64,000 nucleotides of DNA from Streptomyces spororaveus (GTDB taxonomy: Bacteria > Actinomycetota > Actinomycetes > Streptomycetales > Streptomycetaceae), in NCBI RefSeq assembly GCF_016755875.1, contig NZ_BNED01000002.1, positions 105,374 through 169,373 of the forward strand, in the 5' to 3' direction. A program made the position numbers and the translations under genes. This document shows positions 56,746 through 64,000 of the stretch, one piece after another (positions within the stretch are counted from its first letter, which is position 1; each line of letters opens with the position of its first letter). The notes beneath the pieces were generated by a model. It ran no database searches. It saw nothing but the letters and a program-made list of their open reading frames with translations, and was not told where the DNA came from.

Positions 56746-57315
56746 TCAGGCGGGCTCGACGTGGAGCAGCAGCAGGTCGAACTCGGGGCCGTCGGGTGTG
56801 TTGCGGTAGGGGCCGGCGTACTGGTAGCCGAGGCGGGTGTAGAGCTGGCGGCCTCGGTCGTTGGTGGGCAGGGCGAGCAGGGAGGACCAGTTCGGGGCGA
56901 TGGCGGTGATGAGGGCTTGGTGCATGCGGGTTCCTATGCCCTGGGATTGCCAAGGCTGGCGGACGGCCAGCTCGCACAGTCCCATCAGCCGTTCGGTGCG
57001 TGCGGCTTCGGGGACGGTGGGGAGGAGGTCGGTGCCGAACCAGTAGGTGGCGGTGCAGGGGAAGGCGTAGCCCATGCCGGTGGGGGTGCCGCCGGAGTAG
57101 GCGATGACCAGGGTGATGCCTTCGTGGCGGAGGTGGCCGGTGATCTGGCGGCGGAGCGCGGGGACGGACAGCCCGGCGGTGGCAGCCTGGGGGTTGCTGA
57201 CGAGTTCGGGGTGGGCGTCGGCCCAGATGTCGGCGGCGACGTCGAGCAGGGCGGGGACCTGGCCCGGGCCGTAGGTGCGGATCACCGTGTCCGTGCTGGT
57301 GCTGGGGGTGGTCAC
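56746..57315 (-). CDS. GNAT family N-acetyltransferase
   Basis: A 189-aa protein with a GTG start. LCELAVRQPWQSQGIGTRMHQALITAIAPNWSSLLALPTND is the acetyl-CoA motif and QLYTRLGYQYAGPYRNTPDGPEFDLLLLHVEPA the typical C-terminus. It lies 9 bp after the XRE/TPR regulator gene on the same strand, probably in one operon with it. Substrate unknown. Confidence 0.9.
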   Translation of the reverse strand: MTTPSTSTDTVIRTYGPGQVPALLDVAADIWADAHPELVSNPQAATAGLSVPALRRQITGHLRHEGITLVIAYSGGTPTGMGYAFPCTATYWFGTDLLPTVPEAARTERLMGLCELAVRQPWQSQGIGTRMHQALITAIAPNWSSLLALPTNDRGRQLYTRLGYQYAGPYRNTPDGPEFDLLLLHVEPA

Positions 57316-57324
57316 CTTGTCCTC

Positions 57325-58611
57325 CTAGCTGCTGGCCGTGGTGGTGCGGTAGGCGTCGAGCCAGTCGGCGACGGCTGGGACGGCGGTGTGCCGTTGCAAG
57401 GCGCCGGCGACGTTGTGGAGCTGGCGGAGCAGCCGGTCGGAGCGGACGTCGGGGAGGTAGCTCAGGACGCGGTGGGCTGCTTCGGCGGCGGCTTCGGGCT
57501 CGGGTCTGGACCTCACTGCATGCTGGATCGCGACGTCGCCCAGATACAGGGCGCGGTTGCGGGCGAACTGGTCGCCGTGCAGAAGTACGGCCTGCTCGGC
57601 GCCGGCGGCGGCTCGCTCGTGCTGGTCGAGGTCGGCACGGGCCAGGGCTTCGAGGCCAGCGAGCTCGGCGGGGGTGAAGAAGGTGAGCCAGTCGGGGTCG
57701 GCTTCTGCGGGGCCTTGGGCGTAGAGGTGGTGGGCGCGGACGATGGCCCGGTCGGTGGCGTCGGCATCGCCGAGGAGCGCCCAGCCTCCGGCTTCGCGCA
57801 TGGCCATGAGGGCGAGCATGCGGGCGGATCCGTAGGTGCGTACCGCGCTCTGGGCGCCTTGGGCGGCGGCTACGGCCTCACGGGGGCGCCCGGATGCCTT
57901 GGCGACCAGGGACAGGCACCCGAACGCGTGGCCTTCAAGGGCGAGGTCGTCAGCGATACGGGCCGCGGCGAGGGCTTCGCCGTACAGGCTGCGCGCGTCA
58001 GCGGGGCGGCCGGAGTCGAAGGACAGCCATCCGGCCGCGACCGACAGATGGCCGGTGGCGATGCGCAGCTGGCGCCCAGTGCGTTCGGTGTAGCTGCCGT
58101 CTTGTAACCACTGGTAGGCAGTGTGCATCGCGGTGGACGCGGACCGGCGCAGCTGCGCCGATCCGTGCTCGGTGTCGTGGGCGTAGATGGCGGTGACGGT
58201 CCGCGAGACCGTGCGGACGTCGGCGGCCCCGATCCGGCCGGTCCGTTCCGCGGGCAGAGGAAGCAGCGCCAGGGCGGCACCGGCGCCGTCGAGCAGGAAA
58301 TCGCGGCGGTCCACCGAGGCCTGCGACAGGTGGCTCGTCGTCGCGGTGGCGGGGGCCGGTGTGGCGGTGAAGCCCAGTTCCGACATCGCTCGGCCGCTGA
58401 TCTGGGTGAGGATCCGCCGGTATACGGCTCGGGGCAAGGTCACGTCCCCGTCCTCCCAGGCGGCGACCAGCCGCGCGGTGCAGCCGACGTTCTCCCCCAT
58501 GCTCGCTCCGGTGTCGACGACGAACTTGGCGAACTCGCTTCGGGACATCTGCAAGTCCAGCTCGCGTACGGAACGCAGCTGGGCGTTGGGGGGATGCCGT
58601 CTGCCGGCCAT
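57325..58611 (-). CDS. XRE-like/TPR regulator next to the RiPP cluster
   Basis: A 428-aa protein; ATG 58611 follows GGAG. The N-terminal region (VRELDLQMSRSEFAKFVVDTGASMGENVGCTARLVAAWEDGDVTLPRAVYRRILTQ) is an HTH-type module. VDRRDFLLDGAGAALALLPLP is the linker shared with the 48.5-kb paralogue. The C-terminal half contains TPR-like repeats. It is divergent from the two small genes that precede the peptide gene, a good position for a cluster regulator. Confidence 0.85.
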   Translation of the reverse strand: MAGRRHPPNAQLRSVRELDLQMSRSEFAKFVVDTGASMGENVGCTARLVAAWEDGDVTLPRAVYRRILTQISGRAMSELGFTATPAPATATTSHLSQASVDRRDFLLDGAGAALALLPLPAERTGRIGAADVRTVSRTVTAIYAHDTEHGSAQLRRSASTAMHTAYQWLQDGSYTERTGRQLRIATGHLSVAAGWLSFDSGRPADARSLYGEALAAARIADDLALEGHAFGCLSLVAKASGRPREAVAAAQGAQSAVRTYGSARMLALMAMREAGGWALLGDADATDRAIVRAHHLYAQGPAEADPDWLTFFTPAELAGLEALARADLDQHERAAAGAEQAVLLHGDQFARNRALYLGDVAIQHAVRSRPEPEAAAEAAHRVLSYLPDVRSDRLLRQLHNVAGALQRHTAVPAVADWLDAYRTTTASS

Positions 58612-58805
58612 GCTCCATCTCCATATCCAGGCGGGTGGATGCCGAGACCGTACCGGTCCCGCCCAGGACATGCCCGCCAGTCGGGCCCATTTCACCCCGC
58701 CTGGGCGGCAATTACATCGCTCTTGCATCGCCGCGGCGTCGAACCCGCCGTACGGCGGCTGCTTGCGTGGACCTGGGACACGAACGCCAGCCTCGGGAGG
58801 CCCTC

Positions 58806-59225
58806 ATGCCGGACACCTTTGCCGCTCTCAGCGCCCTCGTGCCGTCCGGGGTGGGGGCGGCACCGATAGGCGCCGTGGCGGTGTACGCCGTCGTCCCGTC
58901 CGAGGCCGACTCCCTACGGGTACTGGACGAACTGCGGTCCTACGCCGCCGGACAGGGTTGGCACGTTCCGGCCGGCTGCGCGGCGGTGGACGTCGGCCCG
59001 CTCGGCGCGGACCTGAACCGGTCGGGGTGGCTGCGGGTGCGGCGCACGGTTCAGGCCCAGGCGGTCACCGGGCTCGTCGTGCCGTGCTTCGCCCACATCG
59101 GCTACCGGTGGGCTGACTGGAACCGCGAGTGGACGTGGCTGCTGAGGCACGGCCTCTTCGTTGTGGCCACCGATCCCACCGAACTGTCCGTCGGAGTCTC
59201 TCCAAAGGAAGTGACACACCCATGA
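58806..59225 (+). CDS. Hypothetical protein, first gene before the RiPP peptide
   Basis: A 139-aa protein; the ATG follows GGGAGG. VYAVVPSEADSLRVLDELRSYAAGQGWHVPAG recalls the catalytic-domain fold of small serine resolvases, but the active Ser motif is not visible. GYRWADWNREWTWLLRHGLFVVAT is a Trp-rich C-terminus. It overlaps the next gene by four bases (ATGA). Not recognised with certainty. Confidence 0.68.
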   Translation: MPDTFAALSALVPSGVGAAPIGAVAVYAVVPSEADSLRVLDELRSYAAGQGWHVPAGCAAVDVGPLGADLNRSGWLRVRRTVQAQAVTGLVVPCFAHIGYRWADWNREWTWLLRHGLFVVATDPTELSVGVSPKEVTHP

Positions 59226-59680
59226 GCGGCTTCCACAGCGTCGTACACGATCCCGACGGGCGACTCGGGCACGAGCTGCCGCTCGACCGCGAACCGCACT
59301 TCCGGCTGGCCGCGTCCGTCCTGGCCTGGACGCCGGAAACGGTGCCGCCGGTGGCGGATACCGCGCTCGCCGTGCTGGAGCTGACCGGGCACGCGCGGCT
59401 GCTGCGTGACGAACTCGCGGACCGGATCGGGCGGCTGCCGGACGACTGCGAACTTCGCCAGCTCCTCACCTACTCCTTGGGCGAGGCGAACCGTCGCCTG
59501 TCGCCGGCGGCGGCATCCCCGTGCGGTGACCTCGCCCACGCGCAAAACCGCGCCCGCCTCCTCCAGGCCCTGTACGGCGCACTGGATCGGCTGGAGGCAG
59601 AGCACCCCGTAAGCGGCCTGTCCCCACGGTCACGGTCCGGAGCACAAGCACACGAGGTTCGCCCCCTCACCGGCGGCTGA
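59222..59680 (+). CDS. DUF6415-like hypothetical protein
   Basis: A 152-aa protein coupled to the previous gene by ATGA. LAASVLAWTPETVPPVADTALAVLELTGHARLLRDELADRIGRLPDDCELRQLLTYSLGEANRRLS followed by RARLLQALYGALDRL recalls the DUF6415 natural-product-associated family. It is helical, without catalytic residues. It may act in regulation of the adjacent cluster. Confidence 0.65.
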   Translation: MSGFHSVVHDPDGRLGHELPLDREPHFRLAASVLAWTPETVPPVADTALAVLELTGHARLLRDELADRIGRLPDDCELRQLLTYSLGEANRRLSPAAASPCGDLAHAQNRARLLQALYGALDRLEAEHPVSGLSPRSRSGAQAHEVRPLTGG

Positions 59681-59807
59681 ACTCCACAGCTCCCGCCCCG
59701 GCCAGGGGCGGGCAAGCGGGCCGCCGGGGGAGAACCCGTGCGGTCCGCGGCACCACACGGTTCGGGCAGTGGGCCCGTGCCGGAATCGGCAAGGAAGGAA
59801 GAGCCCA

Positions 59808-59921
59808 ATGGAGAAGTCCAAGTCCGGTATCGCCGCAGCCAGCATCCCGGCGCCCGCGCAGCACATCGAGGAGATCACCGGCCCCGTGGTGATTGCCGTC
59901 GACGTCGAGGACGAGGAGTAG
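59808..59921 (+). CDS. Putative RiPP precursor peptide
   Basis: A 37-aa peptide that follows an AGGAAGGAAG site. The leader-like part is MEKSKSGIAAASIPAPAQ and the C-terminal part is HIEEITGPVVIAVDVEDEE, an amphipathic segment ending in acidic residues. There is no Cys and only one Ser beyond the start region, so it cannot be a lanthipeptide or azole-rich peptide. It lies 99 bp before tfuA with a long hairpin between them. Peptide before YcaO/TfuA is the expected order for a thioamide RiPP. Cleavage site unknown. Confidence 0.72.
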   Translation: MEKSKSGIAAASIPAPAQHIEEITGPVVIAVDVEDEE

Positions 59922-59945
59922 GTCTCCTCTCCCGCGTCCTGACCT

Positions 59946-59989
59946 GGCGCCCCTCCCCTCGGCCCCGTTGGGGCCCGGGGAGGGGCGCC
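59946..59989 (+). terminator. Long hairpin between peptide gene and tfuA (attenuator)
   Basis: GGCGCCCCTCCCC pairs with GGGGAGGGGCGCC (13 bp) and, inside it, GGCCCC pairs with GGGGCC around a GTT loop, about 19 bp in all. CTCGCTCTTT follows. It would end or slow most transcripts after the peptide, giving more peptide mRNA than enzyme mRNA. Confidence 0.8.
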
Positions 59990-60019
59990 CCTCGCTCTTT
60001 GACCCGTCTGGAGGTTGCA

Positions 60020-61267
60020 GTGATTCACGTGTTCGTCGGGCCGACCCTGCCACGGTCCGAGCTTGCCCTACCCGGCGTACGGCCGTGGCCGCCTGTCCGG
60101 CACGGCGACCTGTTCGACAGCGCGATTCGCGCAGGCGACACGGCGCTGATCATCGACGGGGTGTATCACCAGGCGCCGGCGCTGCGGCACAAGGAGATCC
60201 TCGAGGCGATGGGCCGGGGAGTCCGGGTGATCGGTGCCGCGAGCATCGGTGCGCTGCGGGCGGCCGAGCTCGCGCCGTACGGGATGCTCGGCGTCGGCAG
60301 TGTCTACGCCGCCTACGTCCGCGGGGACATCGACGGCGATGACGAGGTGGCGGTCGGGCAGGCCCCGGACGGGACGTCGACGGCGCTGACGTGGCCGCTG
60401 GTCAACGTGCGGCACGTCCTGGCGCTCGCCAAATCCGCCGGGGTCATCGATGCCGAGCGGGCTACCACGCTCCTCGCGGCGCTGCGCGCGATCTACTACC
60501 CCCAGCGCACGTGGGCCGCCGTACGGGCGGTGTGCCAGCGCGAGGGCGAGAGCGCGTTGGTCGACTGGCTGGCCAGGCAGCGGGAGCAGGACCGGTACTT
60601 CGGTGACCTCAAGCGTGTTGACGCGCTCGCCGCCGTACGGACCGCGCTCGGCTCCGGCCCGACGACCGGTTCGGGCTCCGGCCCCGCGCCGGTGTGGGAG
60701 ACGGCCTACTTCCGGCGCTGGTCCAACGCCTTCGCCCGCGAACGCCTGGACGGGACCGCGCTGTCCACCGAGGACCGCCTGGTCTACCAGCAGGTCTTCG
60801 ACCCCACGTTCCGCGAGAAGTGGACGGCCTACCTCGAACACCTCTCACAGCATCCCGCCGACGGCGGGCCGGGGCTAACTCTGCCCGAACGGCTTGCCCG
60901 GGTCTCGGACGGGGATCTCCCGGCCGACCGCGTCTTCCATCCGCAAGTCGACCTGCGCAACGAACGGACCACGGCGGTGCTCCTGGCCGGCGAGACCGTA
61001 CACGACCGCCAGGCCGTCGCCTGCTATGCCGATGCCCTCGCCCGGTATCGGCGCGAGCGCCCGGGGTTCTCGGCAGCAGCGGTGCGCGAGGAAGCCGCAC
61101 GCGCCCTGTTGCTGCGGGTGTGGCGCTGCCTGGAGCGCGAGTTCGACGTGGAGGCGTCCGCGCGGGGGCTGGTGTGCGGGGCGCGTGCCGTGGAGGCAGC
61201 CAAACGGCTGGTGCCCGGATTCCTGGAGGAGACCACGAGAAGGGAGGCGGCCGGTGTCGTACGTTGA
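60020..61267 (+). CDS. tfuA: TfuA-like protein (thioamidation partner)
   Basis: A 415-aa protein; GTG 60020 follows GGAGG. The N-terminal 200 residues are TfuA: HVFVGPTLPRSEL, PPVRHGDLFDSAI, LIIDGVYHQAPALRHKEILEAMGRGVRVIGAASIGALRAAEL and YAAYVRGDIDGDDEVAV. TfuA proteins support YcaO enzymes that thioamidate peptides, probably by delivering sulfide. The C-terminal 200 residues are an added helical region not usual for the short form. It overlaps the YcaO gene by 14 bp. Confidence 0.9.
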   Translation: MIHVFVGPTLPRSELALPGVRPWPPVRHGDLFDSAIRAGDTALIIDGVYHQAPALRHKEILEAMGRGVRVIGAASIGALRAAELAPYGMLGVGSVYAAYVRGDIDGDDEVAVGQAPDGTSTALTWPLVNVRHVLALAKSAGVIDAERATTLLAALRAIYYPQRTWAAVRAVCQREGESALVDWLARQREQDRYFGDLKRVDALAAVRTALGSGPTTGSGSGPAPVWETAYFRRWSNAFARERLDGTALSTEDRLVYQQVFDPTFREKWTAYLEHLSQHPADGGPGLTLPERLARVSDGDLPADRVFHPQVDLRNERTTAVLLAGETVHDRQAVACYADALARYRRERPGFSAAAVREEAARALLLRVWRCLEREFDVEASARGLVCGARAVEAAKRLVPGFLEETTRREAAGVVR

Positions 61268-62402
61268 GGAAACGCTGGCGCTGCCCGGCACGGTGCGGGC
61301 CCGGATGCCCGAGAAGACCTGGGCCGCTGTGGCCGGGCACCTGCCCGAGTTCGGCATTACCCGGGTCGCGGACCTGACCGGCCTGGACTGCATCGGCCTT
61401 CCGGTCTTCACCACGATCCGCCCGGCATCGCGGACCTTGACCACCGCGCAGGGCAAGGGCGCCACGCCTCTGCTGGCGAAGCTGTCGGCCGTCATGGAAG
61501 CGATCGAGCTGTGGCACGTCGAGCAGCCGCTGCCAGTCATCGCCTACGGCCCGGCCGCCGAAGTCGCCCCCGGCTGCCCGCTGGCCGCGCTCCCCCAGAC
61601 TGCCCCGTACCCCGAACGTGCCCTGACCCGGATGCGATGGGATTGGGCAGCCGGCACCGCTGTGGTGAGCGGGACGACGGTTCTGCTGCCGGTCGACCTG
61701 GTCCGTCGCCGGGCGCAGCGGCCCGCGTGGACCCCGGATGTGTGGCGCGCCACCAGCACCGGACTCGCGTGCGGCAATACCCGGGACGAGGCACTGCTGC
61801 ACGCCTTGTTCGAGGTGGTGGAGCGCGACGTGCTGTACCGGGACGGGCAGGTGGGCGGGCGCCAGCGCACCCTGATCGCGCCCGGGACGGTTGAGGACCC
61901 GCACGGCCGGGAGGTGATCGGGCGGCTGGCGGCTGCGGGCATGTCGTTGGAGATCTCGCTGGTGGACGGTCCGTACGGGTTGCCGGTGTGTCTGGCGTAC
62001 CTGTGGTCGGAGGACTACCCGGTCGTCTTCGCCGGCGGTGGCTGCCACGGCAGCCCGGCGATCGCGTTCACGCGGGCGGTGACTGAGGCGGCGCAGTCGC
62101 GCCTCGCCGCGATCGCGGGGACCCGGGACGACCTCCCCTCCGACCCGGGCAGCTTCGACGCCATCGCCTTCCGCCCGGCACCAAGCGCAGGGCTTGCGCC
62201 GTGGCCGCAGGCGGCGGCCCGATTCGCCCCAGTCGGCGGCACTTTCACCGAGCAGGCCAGAGCCGTGGCCCGCCGGATAGCTCACGTCACCGGGCACGAA
62301 CCGGTGGTCCTCGACCTGTCGGCCACCGGCGGTCTCGTTCACGCCGTGCAGGTGATCTGCCCAGGCACCCGCTCACGGATCGGAAGGTTGATGCCCCGGT
62401 GA
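61254..62402 (+). CDS. ycaO: YcaO-domain protein (peptide backbone-modifying ATPase)
   Basis: A 382-aa protein starting GTG 61254 after AGGGAGG. ATP/Mg-binding motifs are clear: LAKLSAVMEAIELWHVE, NTRDEALLHALFEVVERDVLYR, and GGGCHGSPAIAFTRAVTEAAQSRLAAIAGTRDDLPSD. A C-terminal Pro-rich cyclase motif is absent. Together with TfuA this predicts ATP-dependent thioamide formation; YcaO without TfuA would mean azoline or amidine. It overlaps the methyltransferase by GTGA. Confidence 0.95.
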   Translation: MSYVEETLALPGTVRARMPEKTWAAVAGHLPEFGITRVADLTGLDCIGLPVFTTIRPASRTLTTAQGKGATPLLAKLSAVMEAIELWHVEQPLPVIAYGPAAEVAPGCPLAALPQTAPYPERALTRMRWDWAAGTAVVSGTTVLLPVDLVRRRAQRPAWTPDVWRATSTGLACGNTRDEALLHALFEVVERDVLYRDGQVGGRQRTLIAPGTVEDPHGREVIGRLAAAGMSLEISLVDGPYGLPVCLAYLWSEDYPVVFAGGGCHGSPAIAFTRAVTEAAQSRLAAIAGTRDDLPSDPGSFDAIAFRPAPSAGLAPWPQAAARFAPVGGTFTEQARAVARRIAHVTGHEPVVLDLSATGGLVHAVQVICPGTRSRIGRLMPR

Positions 62403-63286
62403 ACACCGAACACGCCACGGCTGTGGCGCCGCTCGCGCCCGGTACGACGCGCTCGTCGCAGTACGACGCCTTCCATGCTGCTCGGGCCCGCACCGATCTC
62501 GTTGCCCGCCTGTACGCCGAGGCGATGGGCGAGGACTACCCGGCCGAGGTTGCGGCCTCCAGCTCCTGCGACTGGCCCCTGCTGGGGCTGATGGCCGCCC
62601 GCCTGCGCATGAGCCCCGGCCAGCTCCTCGTGGACGCCGGATGCGGCACCGGCGGTATCGGTCTGTGGCTGGCACGTGCTCTCGCCGTCCGCCTGGACGG
62701 CTTCGACCTCTCACCCGTCGCCGTCGCCCAAGCCGCCGCCCGTCGCTCCCACTTCCTCGCCGCCAGGGCCGATCGCGCGGTCTTCCGCGTCGCCGAGCTG
62801 GAGAACACCGGCCTGCCCACCGCTCACGCCCACGGCATCGTGTGCGTGGACGCCCTCGGCCGCGCGGCCGACCGAGGGGCGGCGCTACGCGAACTCGGCC
62901 GCGCCCTGACCCCCGGCGGCCGCCTGCTCGTCACCCGGGCGCTGCGGCGCGGTGCGGAACCGGCATGGCACCAGCAGGTGGCAGCCGCCGGGCTGGCCCA
63001 GGAGCACCTGGATGAGAGGCCCCAGGAACCCGCGGTGTGGGAGCGGCTCTACCGGCTGTGGATCGCCCACGGCGACGATCTGCGGCGCGAGCTGGGCCAG
63101 GCGGCCGCCGAGGCGATGCTCCACGAGGCGCACCAGGTGCTTCCCACCCTGCCCAGACGGCGGGCGGTCCTACTGACCCTGCGGCGCCTTCCTCGCACCC
63201 CGGACAGCCCGGAAACGGCCGCTAGGATGGCCGAGCTCAGCCACCCGCCCGGCAGGCCCGCGTCCATCGAGAGGACCCCGCAGTGA
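62399..63286 (+). CDS. Class I SAM-dependent methyltransferase
   Basis: A 295-aa protein. Motif I is LLVDAGCGTGGIGLWLARAL at about residues 76-95, followed by DGFDLSPVAVAQA (motif II acid). GIVCVDALGRAADRGAALRELGRALTPGGRLLVTRAL is the motif III-post III region. A helical cap fills the C-terminus. The start overlaps the ycaO stop and the stop overlaps the next start, so it is in a single coupled operon. It probably methylates the peptide product. Confidence 0.9.
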   Translation: MNTEHATAVAPLAPGTTRSSQYDAFHAARARTDLVARLYAEAMGEDYPAEVAASSSCDWPLLGLMAARLRMSPGQLLVDAGCGTGGIGLWLARALAVRLDGFDLSPVAVAQAAARRSHFLAARADRAVFRVAELENTGLPTAHAHGIVCVDALGRAADRGAALRELGRALTPGGRLLVTRALRRGAEPAWHQQVAAAGLAQEHLDERPQEPAVWERLYRLWIAHGDDLRRELGQAAAEAMLHEAHQVLPTLPRRRAVLLTLRRLPRTPDSPETAARMAELSHPPGRPASIERTPQ

Positions 63287-64000
63287 CCCAGAACCGCGTC
63301 CGTGCGGCGGTGTTCTCGGCCGGATCCTGGGGCACCGCGGTGGGCAAGATCATGGCGGACGCCGGCACGAGCGTGGTCATGCACGCGCGGCGCAGCGAGA
63401 TCGCCGACGCGATCACCACGACCCGCCGCAACCCCGGCTACTTCCCGGACATCGAGCTGCCGCACAACCTGACGGCCACCACCGACCCGGCCGCAGCCCT
63501 TGACGGTGCCGACTTCCTCGTGCTGTCCATCCCCGCGCAGTCCCTGCGGGCGAGCCTGGCGGCCTGGGCCCCACACATCGGTACAGACACCGTGATCGTG
63601 TCGCTGATGAAGGGCATCGAGGTCGGCAGCGGGCTGCGGGCCAGCCAGGTCATCACCGAAGTGACCGGCATCGGCGCCGAGCGGGTCGCGGTGCTGTCCG
63701 GCCCGAACCTGGCCCGCGAGATCATGAACGGCCAACCCGCAGCCGCGACCATCGCCTGCCCCGACCAGGACGCCACCCACCGCGTCCAACAGGCCTGCCA
63801 CACCTCGTACTTCCGGCCCTACACCAGCACCGACGTGACCGGCTGCGAGCTCGGCGGCGCCGTGAAGAACGTGATCGCCCTCGCGGTCGGCATCGCCTCC
63901 GGCATGGGAATGGGCCACAACGCGCAAGCCATGCTCATCACCCGCGGCCTGGCGGAGACCACCCGCTGGCCGTGGCCATGGGAGCCCACCGGCGACCCTG
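63283..64000 (+). CDS. GpsA-like NAD(P)-dependent glycerol-3-phosphate dehydrogenase, partial
   Basis: GTG 63283 overlaps the methyltransferase stop. AAVFSAGSWGTAVGKIMADAG is the dinucleotide-binding start, with the first Gly of GAGSWG replaced by Ser. RRNPGYFPDIELPHNL, LSGPNLAREIMNG and TGCELGGAVKNVIALAVGIASGMGMGHNAQAMLITRGLAE are GpsA hallmarks, including the catalytic Lys in VKN. The gene leaves the window. At about 63966 one base seems missing: shifting restores LAVAMGAHRRP. Its role in a RiPP operon is unknown. Confidence 0.85.
   Translation, partial: MTQNRVRAAVFSAGSWGTAVGKIMADAGTSVVMHARRSEIADAITTTRRNPGYFPDIELPHNLTATTDPAAALDGADFLVLSIPAQSLRASLAAWAPHIGTDTVIVSLMKGIEVGSGLRASQVITEVTGIGAERVAVLSGPNLAREIMNGQPAAATIACPDQDATHRVQQACHTSYFRPYTSTDVTGCELGGAVKNVIALAVGIASGMGMGHNAQAMLITRGLAETTRWPWPWEPTGDP

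Noticed and set aside
57836..58093. Plus-strand frames inside the TPR regulator and other large shadow frames near 56.5-58 kb
   Set aside because: Gly/Val/Ala-rich translations antisense to a clear regulator gene.
59808..59921. Lanthipeptide or linear azole peptide interpretation of the small ORF
   Set aside because: No Cys and almost no Ser/Thr in the C-terminal half, and no LanB/LanM or azoline dehydrogenase gene; YcaO with TfuA points to thioamidation instead.
1..64000. CRISPR array
   Set aside because: No series of regularly spaced identical repeats and no cas gene; the structured repeats near the primase are irregularly spaced and on both strands.
1..64000. tRNA or rRNA genes
   Set aside because: No cloverleaf with a GTTCRANNC T-arm and no rRNA-like stretch was seen on either strand.

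Overview
The window is high-GC actinobacterial DNA and almost certainly Streptomyces. The signs are strong third-position G/C bias, GTG/TTG starts, ATGA/GTGA translational coupling, a chaplin, mycothiol-dependent isomerase and DUF1772 proteins, Streptomyces-type XRE/TPR regulators, and many small proteins typical of the genus. The density of IS elements, pseudogenes and short unrelated operons suggests an accessory (chromosome-arm-like) region rather than core genome. No tRNA or rRNA gene was seen.

Layout. 0.75-6.8 kb: a polymorphic-toxin operon (helical partner protein, 1576-aa RHS/YD-repeat protein with a C-terminal nuclease, SUKH/SMI1 immunity protein). 7.7-11.9 kb: the replication module of a degraded plasmid or integrative element (primase-polymerase, P4-type helicase/primase, DUF6009, broken wHTH regulator), bracketed by four copies of a structured repeat. 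12.8-20 kb: decayed genes (MFS, coiled-coil, transposases) interleaved with intact LysR/oxidoreductase, MarR, alpha/beta-hydrolase, wHTH and STAS genes. 20.9-30 kb: AI-2E-family membrane protein, SUKH and ISL3 remnants, a three-gene minus-strand cell-envelope cluster, truncated anti-sigma factor and FAD oxidoreductase. 30-34 kb: small proteins, an XRE-like protein and a lipoprotein.

34.0-40.3 kb is a nested insertion. Two inverted IS5-type elements flank a passenger segment (LysR, mycothiol-dependent isomerase family, DUF1772, GNAT) and an IS481 element sits at the left junction. The block interrupts a small membrane-protein gene whose halves rejoin in frame across a CTAG site. 40.4-47.5 kb: a hypothetical gene, secreted lamin-tail-like and TIG-repeat proteins, and a group II intron inside a secreted HNH nuclease gene. 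47.7-56.5 kb: alpha/beta hydrolases, XRE/TPR regulator, an EACC1-like/sigma/IclR-like operon, chaplin, galE, and a third IS5 copy lodged in the shared stop codons of two convergent genes.

56.7-64.0 kb: regulators, then a probable RiPP cluster. A 37-aa acidic peptide gene is followed by a long hairpin and by translationally coupled genes for TfuA, YcaO, a SAM methyltransferase and a GpsA-like dehydrogenase running off the window. YcaO plus TfuA predicts backbone thioamidation. The peptide and the methyltransferase/GpsA combination match no RiPP family I can name, and this is the best candidate here for an undescribed system.

Many genes carry single-base frameshifts, some in C/G runs, so real decay and assembly error cannot be fully separated from the sequence alone.
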